Source: Zygophlyctis sp. KS116
Taxonomy: Eukaryota; Chytridiomycota
DNA: 38,650 nucleotides
Reading direction: 5' to 3'
NCBI GenBank assembly: GCA_054661495.1
Contig: BAAFSQ010000081.1
Coordinates: 1 to 38,650, forward strand
A model generated the notes under the pieces. The model was not told where the DNA came from, made no database searches, and saw only the letters and a program-made list of their open reading frames with translations. Positions 10,901 to 19,801 of this stretch are shown here, piece by piece (the stretch's first letter is position 1; each line of letters begins with the position of its first letter). Both the position numbers and the translations under genes were made by a program.

Positions 10901-13527
10901 GAATACTTCAATAATTTCCTTGGAGAAAAAATCCACTCTATCTATTCTTTGCTCTGGAGCTTATGGAACGATAACATGTGAGCCAAAAAATATCGATTTT
11001 GGAGTGATTTTGGTAAATACGGTCTGTGAAAAGGAGATAATTCTGTACAATTCTAGCGAATGTGACTTGAATTACACTCTGGGAATACTTGAGCAGCAGG
11101 AAGAAGGCGTATTTTCAAAGATCGAATCTAATTCAAAAAGTTTTATTCCTCCAAATCTAAGCGTTTGCTCAAGCATTCCCTTGGAATGCCTTTCAGCGTC
11201 CCAATATATATCAGAGATTTTGCCAGCGCGATCAAAACAAGTTTTGAAACTCCGGGCTCAACCAAAGGAGAATCGAATTTATAACTTTAGACTGTTTTAT
11301 TCTCTTGTGGCAAAAAATAGTGATTCAAATGATGAATCTCCTCTTAATTTAATATGTGATGTTTTGGCTAAAGGAGTTCAGCCCTTGGTACAAATTATGG
11401 ATGTAAAATCAGAAGGCTGGAGTAAATCTATTTTATGGAGACTACTTTCCTTAGACTTATTAAATTCTTCATTAAGATCCATCAGTACTGATCCAATGGC
11501 ATATGCTGAATTCTCTATTGACAAGCCGATGCAGACTAATATAGGAGATGGTTTTAAGAAGGATTTCAAAGAGATAATATCATTTGATTTTGGAGCTGCC
11601 CAAGTCGGATACCACCCAACAAGTATTAGCCTGGTTTTGAAAAATGATGGACAAGTGCCTGTCGATTGGGGATTCTATTTTCCTAATGATTTACAAGTTG
11701 ATTTGGAAGAATGGGCTGATTCAGGTGAATATACAGAAGATCAGCTTCACGAAAATTTAATCATTGATAACAATTTATTTCAAATAACTCCAAAAAGTGG
11801 GCATTTAGAACCTGGGGAATCAAATCATATTTTGCTCTCGCACACCCACGAGTTTGCCGGCTTTCATAAATTACCTGTACTTTTTAAGCTCAAAAATGGG
11901 TATTCTCGCTCCGGCAAAGAATTACTCATTAATTTTTTTGGCCATTCTGTAATTAAATCAAAACAGTTCCTGCAAATACCAATATCTCAATATTCATTTG
12001 AACCTATTGAGGTAGGGGATACGCACCCGCCGGTGCAGATGTATCGTATGATAAACAAAAGCAGCACACCGTTAAAATATGAAGTGGGCGCTAAGGTGCT
12101 TGAAACTCTTAAATTAAGCAACTCTGGTTTTGAAATTTTACACTGTGCCAATATGAAAGGCGTAATTCCAGCTAATGGTATTGGATTCCTAGAATGGATC
12201 TTTCGGCCACTTTCGAATGCCTCCCATAACATCGAAGTCCCTATATCTATAAAAAATGGGCAAACAAGAGTCATATCTTTTTCTGCGTCAGGTTATTCAG
12301 ATGACTTAGAAGTAGCGAAACAGAAGAAAGACCCAAAATTATATCCCGATTCTGTACCAATACTTCCAATGCTTGATTTTGTGCGTGAGACTGCAGTACT
12401 TTCTCTCGAACGTCTTAATTTTGGGCATTCTCCTTTGGGTGCCTCTTTGAGACGAATTGTAGTGGTTCAAAATACATCTAATGATTCTGAAATTGTTTTC
12501 AGATGGAGAATCCCGGAATTCTGGGAATCAAAAGGTATGGTTTTAATTTTAAATTGACGATAGTTATTAGAGTTTCTCCGACAACAGGAATTTTGAAGGC
12601 GAATGAATCAAAAGTTTGTAAAGTAACATTCTGTCCCAAATTTATACCGAAAATATATGATCTCGATTTATATTGTGAAATCACCGATAAGAACTGCATG
12701 GTAATTTTCTAAATTTTATATTAGGACGAATATTTGGGGAAAAAAGAAATTGAAGAGAAAACTCGGAAGGAGATTTTGGACATGGAGGGTGGAGTCATCT
12801 CATGTGATGCATTAAATTCTTCCAATAACCTGATTTCTAACTCAGAATTAAACAAGTATAAAGCTCTTCCGCCAATAGGGGAAAGCAGTTTGCAAGTTAA
12901 CGATATAAATAGATCAAAGTCTGAAGAATGTAAATATGATTATTTTTTAATTGTAGCCATACCGGAAGAAGTCGCTCCTCCCACTTCTTACGACCTGATT
13001 CTTACAATCAAAACGAGAACTTATAATTTTGATGATTTCAGAGACAGATTTCACGGATATGAAGCCTTTCATTTTGAAAAACCCACAATTAGATATACTC
13101 CTGTTGACGAAGTTTATGATGATACAGTAAGTTAAAATTACATTCCTTATAATAGATCATGATTGATTCCGTCAAAGATGTTATGTTTTCCATTCTTGAT
13201 AATCTATTCTTGGATCCAGACATTAGAAACATTGTGAATGAGCCTTCGTATTTCCCATTTTACGCTCAAATCGTTTCTAACGGTAGAAATGGAATTTTCT
13301 CTGAAACAGAGCAAAATAAAACAAAGTCCGGACTAGTCAAATGGAATCCTTTCAACGATACCGCTGTAGACATTAATCACAAATACAAAAAAATTGACAT
13401 TCTCAATACATCAGAGTTTCAAAACCTGGCAGAATCTATTTTGGAAGCAACAATCTACAATTTGATGCAAGAAGCAAACGCTGAAGAATTCGACATAACA
13501 AAATACCCAATGCTTTTCCAAATATAA
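7970..13527 (+). CDS. CFAP65: Cilia- and flagella-associated protein 65 (CFAP65/CCDC108)
   Basis: Fifteen exons: 7970-8160, 8188-8365, 8390-8671, 8698-8907, 8937-9044, 9072-9177, 9206-9477, 9501-9708, 9737-9959, 9981-10533, 10561-10708, 10735-12534, 12564-12700, 12725-13126 and 13156-13527. They sum to 5190 nt, 1729 residues, in frame throughout. The protein is a chain of ASH/MSP-like beta-sandwich domains. Recognisable CFAP65 blocks are FGIDMLESVVFGHWEPGG, KTQKIKYKLPKTRYF, LVENQDGLYVDLIGT with the KRRPP run, FRLVNDDTFTPPWC and the late LWRLLSLDLLNS. CFAP65 is an axonemal, central-apparatus-associated protein needed for flagellar motility. All 14 introns are 21-29 nt and cluster in the first third. 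The 1.8-kb exon shows no break. The stop codon (13525-13527) directly abuts the REX4 stop on the other strand. Confidence 0.93.
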
Positions 13528-14454
13528 CTATTTATTTTTAAATTTGCTCTCCCATTCATTTTTAACCTTCTTAAATATTAACATTGCAACCTTAGCATCT
13601 TCAACTGAACAGTGTTTTCCACTTTGAATTTCTAATCCTAACAACTCTTTTGCCAGTGTTTTAAGAGCAGGGTGTTTGCCTTTGGCATATTTCTTAAAAG
13701 GTAAATATTTTGAAGTATCTCTTGTCATATTAGCAGGGTGTTTCAGCATTAAAACTTTTAAGTCATTTTTTAAAGCATGGCCCACCAGAATTCTATCTTT
13801 TAAAAGATTTGCAATTTTCAATTGTACATCTTCAAAATTCGATGCATTCTTTAGATGATGAGGGTAAACTCCAGAGACCCAACTTCTATAATCAGTAATT
13901 CTTTCTTTAGCCTTGACGTATTCATCTAGCACTGTGCTTCCGTGGAAATTGACTATTGATACTCTGGCCAACACAGAGATAGAGCCATCTAATCCAGTTC
14001 CAACCATTTCACAATCTATTCCTAAATATTTTCCGATTTTTTGTGTATTCTTTGGTGCATAGCTCGTTATGACTGAAGGTGTATGCATTATCTGATCTAA
14101 AATTTGCATTTGTTCCAATGACTCTTTCTGAATAGATGAATCTTTTTGAATAGATGAATCTTTTTGAATGGATGACTCTTTTTGAATGAATGCCTGTTTC
14201 TGATCGCATATCTTTTTTTCCGGATGCTTTTGAACCAATGGCATTTCTATGCTTTTTACTGTTCTTTTCTTTTTGGGCTTCACTACAGATTTGCTTTTTT
14301 TAATTCCAAGGATTGAGTCAACAATGTCATCTACTTTCTGCATTATTTTTTTTGTGAAAATTTTCAAAGACGCATTAGGTCCAAAACTTAAATTATGCGC
14401 TACTGATCTAAAACATTAGAAAATCAGATTACAAATATACCTTGTTATTTCCAT
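13528..14454 (-). CDS. REX4: RNA exonuclease 4 (REX4), DEDDh 3'-5' exonuclease
   Basis: The catalytic domain (about residues 130-290) has the exonuclease motifs: LGIDCEMVG (DxE), LVGHALKNDLKVL, and HCSVEDAKVAM (H and D), i.e. the DEDDh set. REX4 is a nucleolar enzyme of pre-rRNA processing. The N-terminal third is basic and low in complexity, with four tandem six-residue repeats (IQKDSS type). A good ATG exists at 14343. I prefer ATG 14454: a 14-nt first exon (14454-14441) and a 33-nt intron (14440-14408, GTATAT...CTAATGTTTTAG) then join in frame to 14407-13528, giving 297 residues. The USP gene stops 39 bp upstream. The start choice is the weak point; the family call is strong. Confidence 0.88.
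14120..14191. repeat. Four tandem 18-bp units inside REX4
   Basis: Four consecutive 18-bp units differ at one to a few positions and encode Ile-Gln-Lys-(Glu/Asp)-Ser-Ser-like hexapeptides in the linker ahead of the exonuclease domain. The high DNA identity between units suggests recent slippage or unequal exchange. Confidence 0.8.
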
Positions 14455-14493
14455 TATATAAACACACTACCTTGCATTCAAATACATCAAGGT

Positions 14494-15586
14494 CTATGTT
14501 GAATAAAACAGCAAATAACTTGATCCCTTTGAATCATTTAAAAACAATTGTAAATCTTGTTGAATACTCTAGTATTTATAAATATATGAAATTACTGTAA
14601 CTGTATCATCATCAACCAAAAACCATTCATCATCCTTTTTAACAATACTTACATAATGTCCATGATGAGGTCCACTTCCTACATGTATAATTACAGATAC
14701 TAAGCTATAAGGCCTATTCCCAAGATTTAGTAAAAGTGGATACGGAACTGAATCTAAAATCTTTACAAATTTTTGTACTTTAGCAGAGTACTTAAATCTC
14801 TTTAAATGAATTACTAGAATTGGAGGAAAATTATTAACTACAATTCAAGAAATTAGATTATAGTATATACCTTTTTCTAGCTTCCTGATACGATCCTCCA
14901 CAATCTCCTTCACAAAAAAACTTATTTTTCCCATCCAATAATTCATATTTTTCAAATTCCTTTAAACAGTTTACTAGTCCATCTTCTTTAATTTCTAAAG
15001 ACAAATCTATAAATTCCTCATCTCTAGATGTAATATTTTCACAAGTCAAACATGTAGTACTTGTAGTTGTTGAACCTGTAAACAATTTCTGAGCCCAAGA
15101 ATTTACTTTTTGAGCCTTTAAATTTCCAGAGTCCTGATGAGAGTCTATAGTAGTAGATATAGATGATAAATCTTGAATGATATAGTTTAGAGTGAAATTA
15201 AACATTTCCTGTGCATCCTGATGGCTCATATTCCTAAAATTTGAAAATTCCTTTTTTAGATTGTATACAAAGTCTTCCGGTGCAACATAAGATTTCCTTG
15301 CAGCTTTAATTTTTAGAAACAATTGTTTTAGTGAAATCGTTAGAGATTTTGGTGAATTTTCCAATAATAAATTGTCTCTAAACAGCGACAAATGAAATAG
15401 ACATTGCAAGACTGAATTTATATAACAAGTATTCCCAAAATTCTCTAGACCGACCACAGGTACTGGTTTATTTAGCCATTTGAACATTTTTAAGTTTTGT
15501 CCTTGAAAATTATTTAAAATCGGACAATTTACAATTATTTTCTTGTTAAAATCAGACAAATCGTCTTTTGAACAAATGAATAACAT
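14494..15586 (-). CDS. Ubiquitin carboxyl-terminal hydrolase, USP12/46 (Ubp9/13) type, with an unresolved frame break
   Basis: Exons about 15586-14871, 14837-14596 and 14568-14494 cover a complete USP domain: Cys box LENFGNTCYINSVLQCL, SHQDAQEMFNF, zinc-ligand cysteines CLTC and later CEGDC, ILVIHLKRFKYS, His box GSGPHHGHYVSIV with DDEWFLVDDD, and a last exon ending in YLLFYST. Such enzymes remove ubiquitin and are usually activated by WD40 partners. The second intron (14569-14595, 27 nt) joins in frame. At the first junction the only GT and AG in reach (14870-14838, 33 nt) leave the frame off by one base and meet a stop at once, so the exons total 1033 nt. This may be a sequence error, an unusual splice or a real lesion. 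Divergent from TMEM14 across 102 bp. Confidence 0.82.
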
Positions 15587-15688
15587 TCTTCTCCATGGCG
15601 CATGGCCCCTATGCTATGATAGTATATACTGGAACCAACAGATCTGAAACTGATTCGAGTCTGTCCGATAACCTCAACCTATTGTATC

Positions 15689-15998
15689 ATGTTTGATCTA
15701 TACGTTTATTCAGGACTCTTGGCAATCGGTGGTGCGATTGGATATTTAAAGGCAGGGTCTACTGTGTCACTAGGAATGGGATTAATATCCTCAGGACTGG
15801 TTTATGTCGGTATAATTTTCAAGAAAAAGGGAAATTCGGTGCCTTTAGCGGTAGAAGGATTTAGAGTAATAATATTAGATTATATCAGGGCTTTTGCTAT
15901 TGATCATGGGTAACAAGTTTATTAAGTCGGGAAAATGGATGCCTGCAGGTATTGTTACAATTTATTCTGGTTATGTACTTATAAAGTCATTGATCTGA
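15689..15998 (+). CDS. TMEM14: TMEM14-family small membrane protein
   Basis: Exons 15689-15850 and 15879-15998 give 93 residues. Glycine-rich hydrophobic helices (SGLLAIGGAIGYLKAGS, MGLISSGLVYVG, IISGLLLLIMGNKF) are followed by KSGKWMPAGIVTIYSGYVL, the signature end of TMEM14 (UPF0136). Animal TMEM14C sits in the inner mitochondrial membrane and supports porphyrin import; I infer only a similar membrane location here. The intron is 15851-15878 (28 nt, GTAGAA...TATTAG). A tempting donor 15 bp further on gives only 13 nt and the wrong protein. A short gap (52 bp) separates it from the ArfGAP gene. Confidence 0.85.
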
Positions 15999-16050
15999 AA
16001 AATCATGGAGAGGCTAAGAGTGGCGTATTGTTTATTGAATAAATATCAAA

Positions 16051-18129
16051 ATGGAATTGTCTGAGAAGAAGCTCAAAAAGATGTATGAGAAGAATTTAAA
16101 GATTCTGAATGAACTAGCAAAGCAAAAGAGTAATAAGACTTGCGCAGATTGTTCGGCTGCAAATCCAAAGTGGGCATCTTCGAATTTAGGAGTTTTCTTG
16201 TGCATAAAGTGTGCTGGATTTCATAGGAAACTGGGATCATCAATCGTTAAATCAATTACTTTAGATAATTGGACTAAAGAAGAAATGGAAATTATGATTG
16301 ATGGAGGAAATGAAATAGTTAATTCAATCTATTTGAATGGGTCGAATAAGCCATTAGAAGCAGACTTTGATTATATAAAGGACAAATATGAACGTAAAAT
16401 GTTTGCTAAACAAGCTCAATCGTTTGATAAACATCAAAAATCTGACAAGGAAACATTATCAATTTTGGAAAATATGGGATTTACAAAGAAATCTATAAAC
16501 TTGAAAGCTTTGGAATTGGCGGGTGGTGATGTACAGACAGCCATCGAATTGCTATTATCAGGAGCAGTCGGAGATGTTTCAAGTCCAAAGAAACCAAACA
16601 AGGAAATTTCAATTGATACAGCTGATGATAAAATTCAAGAGTTGAGTTTGCCCAAGTTACCAAACAAAAAGGATATATCACAAACGGATTCAATGGGTGA
16701 TTCTAGTGAGTCTCTTCAAACAAGAGATTTTAAAATTCCAGATTTGAGAATGAGGGAAAATTCAGATATAAAGCAAGATAGTAGTCTGGGTGATAAAGGC
16801 AATATGTTTGATACCATTAAAGATGAAAAGATTAAACAGGCTCTGGAGAATGCTATTGAACAGCTGGCTTCTTTTGGTTTTAGCGATGCGTCAGACTCAA
16901 GGGCTGCTTTGAGACAAGCTAGAGGAGATGTCGAGAAGGCTTTGGGTATTTTATTAAAATGGAAAGATGAGCGTGCAAAAAGAGAAGATGTCTACAAATC
17001 GCAAAGACAGACGGAAGAATCAAAGACAGACAAGCCAAACTTTCTTGGTAGCATGGATAATATGGCCCCACCCCAAGTCATGGGTAATGGTTTCAAGACT
17101 CAGCCCCATCAATTTCAGAATCAGCCCCATCAGTTTCCGACTGAAAGTATCTACAAATCTGCACTGCAGTATGAAGTGTCTGGATATATATCACAAGACC
17201 CTGTTGCTTTTAAATACGCTCAAACTCAACCAATATCAGTGCAGACATCATTTCAAGAACCTCAGTCTACGAATAAATTTATCCAGCCGTCGATGTTACA
17301 TCAAGCTATACAGAACCCACAAACAATCCAGAATGCTCCTCCACCTACCATGTATCAGCCGCAAAACACAATCGATATTTTTTCAGATCAGTTTAATTCA
17401 CAGCCAATTCTACCCACCAATGGCTGGCCTGAAAGTTCAAAAAACAATCCTTTTGCTTCTAAGCCGCTTCTACCAGCAGTTACAGCTCAGAATACGTCTT
17501 ATAATTTTGTTGAAATCTCAAATTCCAATATCCCTAAAGACAGCAATAATCTAAAGCAGAAATTAGGCTTTTCAAACGATCTAGCAGATATTTATTTTGG
17601 GCTTGACTCTGCTCCAGCAGTACCTGTGAACAAAGCTCCCACTTTTAATGGCCAGATATTCCCAGTAGACGATAAACAAAATATGCCAGCTCAAAATGTA
17701 GCCGGACAGTCAAAGCCCTCAAAAGACATAATAATGAGTCTATACAACAACAATGCAGCAAATAACACTCATATCCAAAACAATCCTTTTGCGTTCAATC
17801 AGCAACAATCTATGCCACTTAAACCTCAGCATCGCCTCTCATTGGTAAAAACCATTAACCCGAATCCATTCGTATTAATGAATGGACTACCGAATGCTAC
17901 TGATGTTTTGAACTATTCATCACATGCTGGTATTTCTAAAAACGTAAGTTATCAGATTCCCAACGGCAGTACCCAAACGAATCCTTCGGGTAGGAATTAT
18001 CAGTTGGATAATTACTCCGCATCTGCTCTTGGGGTCTCAGAAATCTTTGCTGCTCCTCCGGCTCTACCCTCTGATAAAGAACGGGCAAATGCTTCACTTT
18101 TCTCTGATTTACCAAATTTTAAAAGATAG
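16051..18129 (+). CDS. ArfGAP with two UBA domains and NPF motifs (Gts1/Age2-like)
   Basis: A single exon of 692 residues. The ArfGAP zinc finger is C31-x2-C34-x16-C51-x2-C54, with the catalytic arginine R59 in GFHRKLGSS. Two UBA-type three-helix domains follow, at about 133-170 (ILENMGFTKKS...) and 262-306 (QLASFGFSDASDSRAALRQA...). The C-terminal half is disordered, rich in Q, N, P and S, and has several NPF tripeptides (NNPFASK, NNPFAFN, NPNPFVL), which bind EH-domain endocytic proteins. Together this is a GTPase activator for Arf acting on coat vesicles, with ubiquitin and endocytic adaptor contacts. A short internal repeat (QPHQF twice) lies near 17100. A decayed copy of its 3' end sits at 18644-18705. 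Confidence 0.9.
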   Translation: MELSEKKLKKMYEKNLKILNELAKQKSNKTCADCSAANPKWASSNLGVFLCIKCAGFHRKLGSSIVKSITLDNWTKEEMEIMIDGGNEIVNSIYLNGSNKPLEADFDYIKDKYERKMFAKQAQSFDKHQKSDKETLSILENMGFTKKSINLKALELAGGDVQTAIELLLSGAVGDVSSPKKPNKEISIDTADDKIQELSLPKLPNKKDISQTDSMGDSSESLQTRDFKIPDLRMRENSDIKQDSSLGDKGNMFDTIKDEKIKQALENAIEQLASFGFSDASDSRAALRQARGDVEKALGILLKWKDERAKREDVYKSQRQTEESKTDKPNFLGSMDNMAPPQVMGNGFKTQPHQFQNQPHQFPTESIYKSALQYEVSGYISQDPVAFKYAQTQPISVQTSFQEPQSTNKFIQPSMLHQAIQNPQTIQNAPPPTMYQPQNTIDIFSDQFNSQPILPTNGWPESSKNNPFASKPLLPAVTAQNTSYNFVEISNSNIPKDSNNLKQKLGFSNDLADIYFGLDSAPAVPVNKAPTFNGQIFPVDDKQNMPAQNVAGQSKPSKDIIMSLYNNNAANNTHIQNNPFAFNQQQSMPLKPQHRLSLVKTINPNPFVLMNGLPNATDVLNYSSHAGISKNVSYQIPNGSTQTNPSGRNYQLDNYSASALGVSEIFAAPPALPSDKERANASLFSDLPNFKR

Positions 18130-18198
18130 CTCAATAGACAAGATTTCTTACTGATATTTGCTCTCTGATTCTAATGATTTTAAAGTCAATTATAGCTT

Positions 18199-18444
18199 TT
18201 ATTGATTATCTCGTATAGCTGCCGTCCGTATTCCCAACTGAGCAACGCCGCAATTTTCCAGTTTCCCATCAGTCAATGCTAAATCACCATGCTCCATAAG
18301 TTGAAGAAAATTGAGACCTTGCTTTGAAAATATCCCCCTTACTTTTGAAACTTGCGAATCAGATATGCCTCTTTCAGTCTTCGATTTTTCGTAAAATCCA
18401 TCCATGGTACTTGCTTTCTTTGGAAATTCATCAAACGCAACCAT
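18199..18444 (-). CDS. Possible small SAM-like protein or remnant
   Basis: From ATG 18444 the minus strand encodes 81 residues ending ...AAIRDNQ. The last 40 residues (LNFLQLMEHGDLALTDGKL then GVAQLGIRTAAI) have the leucine, acidic and LG-x-R pattern of the last helices of a SAM domain. The frame stays open about 57 bp upstream without another ATG, and I found no GT-AG intron linking it to coding-like sequence further up. It may be a real small gene, a last exon whose start I miss, or the tail of a dead gene. Confidence is low. Confidence 0.3.
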   Translation of the reverse strand: MVAFDEFPKKASTMDGFYEKSKTERGISDSQVSKVRGIFSKQGLNFLQLMEHGDLALTDGKLENCGVAQLGIRTAAIRDNQ

Positions 18445-18643
18445 GGCATAAAATAAGCAATCATTTCGCAGGTCACTTAATTCTTGAACAATTATGTACA
18501 ACTGTCATCCTTTGAGTAAAGATGTCTAATTGGTTGTATTTTAAGACGATCTGAGCCTTTCAGAGCCACAAAGAATAGACTATTTCAAAGTTATTGTTCA
18601 TGATCATATAAGCAAACGCCATTATCAATCCGAATCGAAAAGA

Positions 18644-18705
18644 GTTCTTCGGGTCGGACTTATCAGTTGGATAAATATCCGCATCTGCTCTTGGGATTTC
18701 AGATA
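18644..18705 (+). pseudogene. Decayed partial copy of the ArfGAP 3' end
   Basis: About 60 bp align well with 17984-18046 of the ArfGAP coding sequence (shared blocks: TATCAGTTGGATAA, CCGCATCTGCTCTTGGG, TTCAGA/CTCAGA) with scattered substitutions and a one-base deletion that breaks the frame. It begins and ends abruptly and lies about 515 bp beyond the ArfGAP stop, directly upstream of the unrecognised gene at 18713. Confidence 0.75.
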
Positions 18706-18712
18706 TATTCCC

Positions 18713-19629
18713 ATGAATTATAATAATATCTGCGATACTTCGTTTATTCATCCACAGTCACCACCAGTTCCTGCGCAACATCCAAGTCTAGACATTCATA
18801 TAGAGACGCATGATCCGCGTAGAAGAACAACAAGTGGATCTTCTTCTCTTGCAAAGGCGCCAGATAGGCTTTTGTCTGGAAATATTGGTGGGATGGCTGG
18901 AGTTCCAAACCATAATGGAAAACAATTAAGCGGATTCGATCAGACAAAAGTATTGGCGCCGAGAGCGAGAGCTAAATTGGATTTGGACAAAAAAGTAATG
19001 TTGAGCGATTATTCTATCAGCTCAATTGTATTAAACAAAAATATTTCATCATCAGAACCGATACAACATTCTAGTCTGGGAATCCAAAGACAGATTAATC
19101 ACGCAAAGAATACAGAATTCAATCCAATCAGCGAAATAAGTAAATATATGGTCAGATGTCAAGAAGGCCTGAAAAATATACATAGCAAGGTCACAGCAAA
19201 GGTATATATTATTAATTGTAAATGAAAGAGTTTGAACTGTAAAAGGACAGGCGCTGATCAGTATTTTAATTTGAATCGAATTGATGGCGAGGAGAAGCAA
19301 TTTGATCTTCCAAAATCTCAAATACCTGTAAATAAATTAAGGACAATACCTAGAGCTAAAAAATCTACCAGTCAATCTTGGTTGGAGGCGTTGGAGTGTA
19401 AGCCTGATATTCAATCTTTGTAAACTAGTTTTATTGGGGTTTAACATTTAGTAGCTCAAAGCCTTTAGAAGTTGATACGATTTCCCTTCCATTTCCTCAA
19501 ATTCTGGACAATCCTTTTATTCCTGGAATCGGAAATCCTTGTATATCAATATCCTCTTTTCAAGTCAACTTTGAGGACTCTTATAGATGGACTTTGTATG
19601 AAAATATTGTAACTCCCGATGATATTTGA
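18713..19629 (+). CDS. Unrecognised protein, three exons
   Basis: Exons 18713-19201, 19229-19419 and 19452-19629 join in frame to 285 residues; introns 19202-19228 (27 nt) and 19420-19451 (32 nt) have normal GTA...AG ends. The first 120 residues are Pro/Ser/Gly-rich and probably disordered (IHPQSPPVPAQHP, RRRTTSGSSS). The middle has a basic, possibly helical part (YMVRCQEGLKNIHSKV), and the end is acidic with one NPF tripeptide (LDNPFIPG). No transmembrane segment or catalytic motif is seen. NPF could mean endocytic EH-domain binding, as in the ArfGAP next door, but one tripeptide is weak evidence. The true start is uncertain because the relic of the ArfGAP end sits just upstream. Confidence 0.6.
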
Positions 19630-19801
19630 ATTAGTGATAAAAATACATATTATATTCTAATTAAGATTGACTTTGATCTATGGGTGGGGTATATATTATC
19701 CACTACTATTTTTTCATACAAGTTGAATACCACGAACTGACATCGGATCTAAATATACAAGGATGAATTGAATTTCCAATAAACTGATGATTTTTTCAGT
19801 T

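Larger units (their letters stand above)
18130..18712. other. 583-bp gap with a weak reading frame and an ArfGAP relic
   Basis: This stretch between the ArfGAP stop and the next start has no gene I can assign. It holds the weak leftward frame at 18199-18444 and the relic of the ArfGAP 3' end at 18644-18705. The rest (18502-18640) has short open stretches on the minus strand that I could not join by plausible splicing. The gap is unusually long for this window. Confidence 0.6.

Noticed and set aside
16967-17554. A second long open frame (about 195 codons) inside the ArfGAP gene
   Set aside because: It overlaps the Gln/Pro-rich tail, whose codon composition leaves the shifted frame open; it has no family features.
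18560-18751. Leftward 63-codon frame with a good ATG
   Set aside because: It runs antisense through the ArfGAP relic and the start of the next gene and has no supporting motif or splice link to the SAM-like frame.
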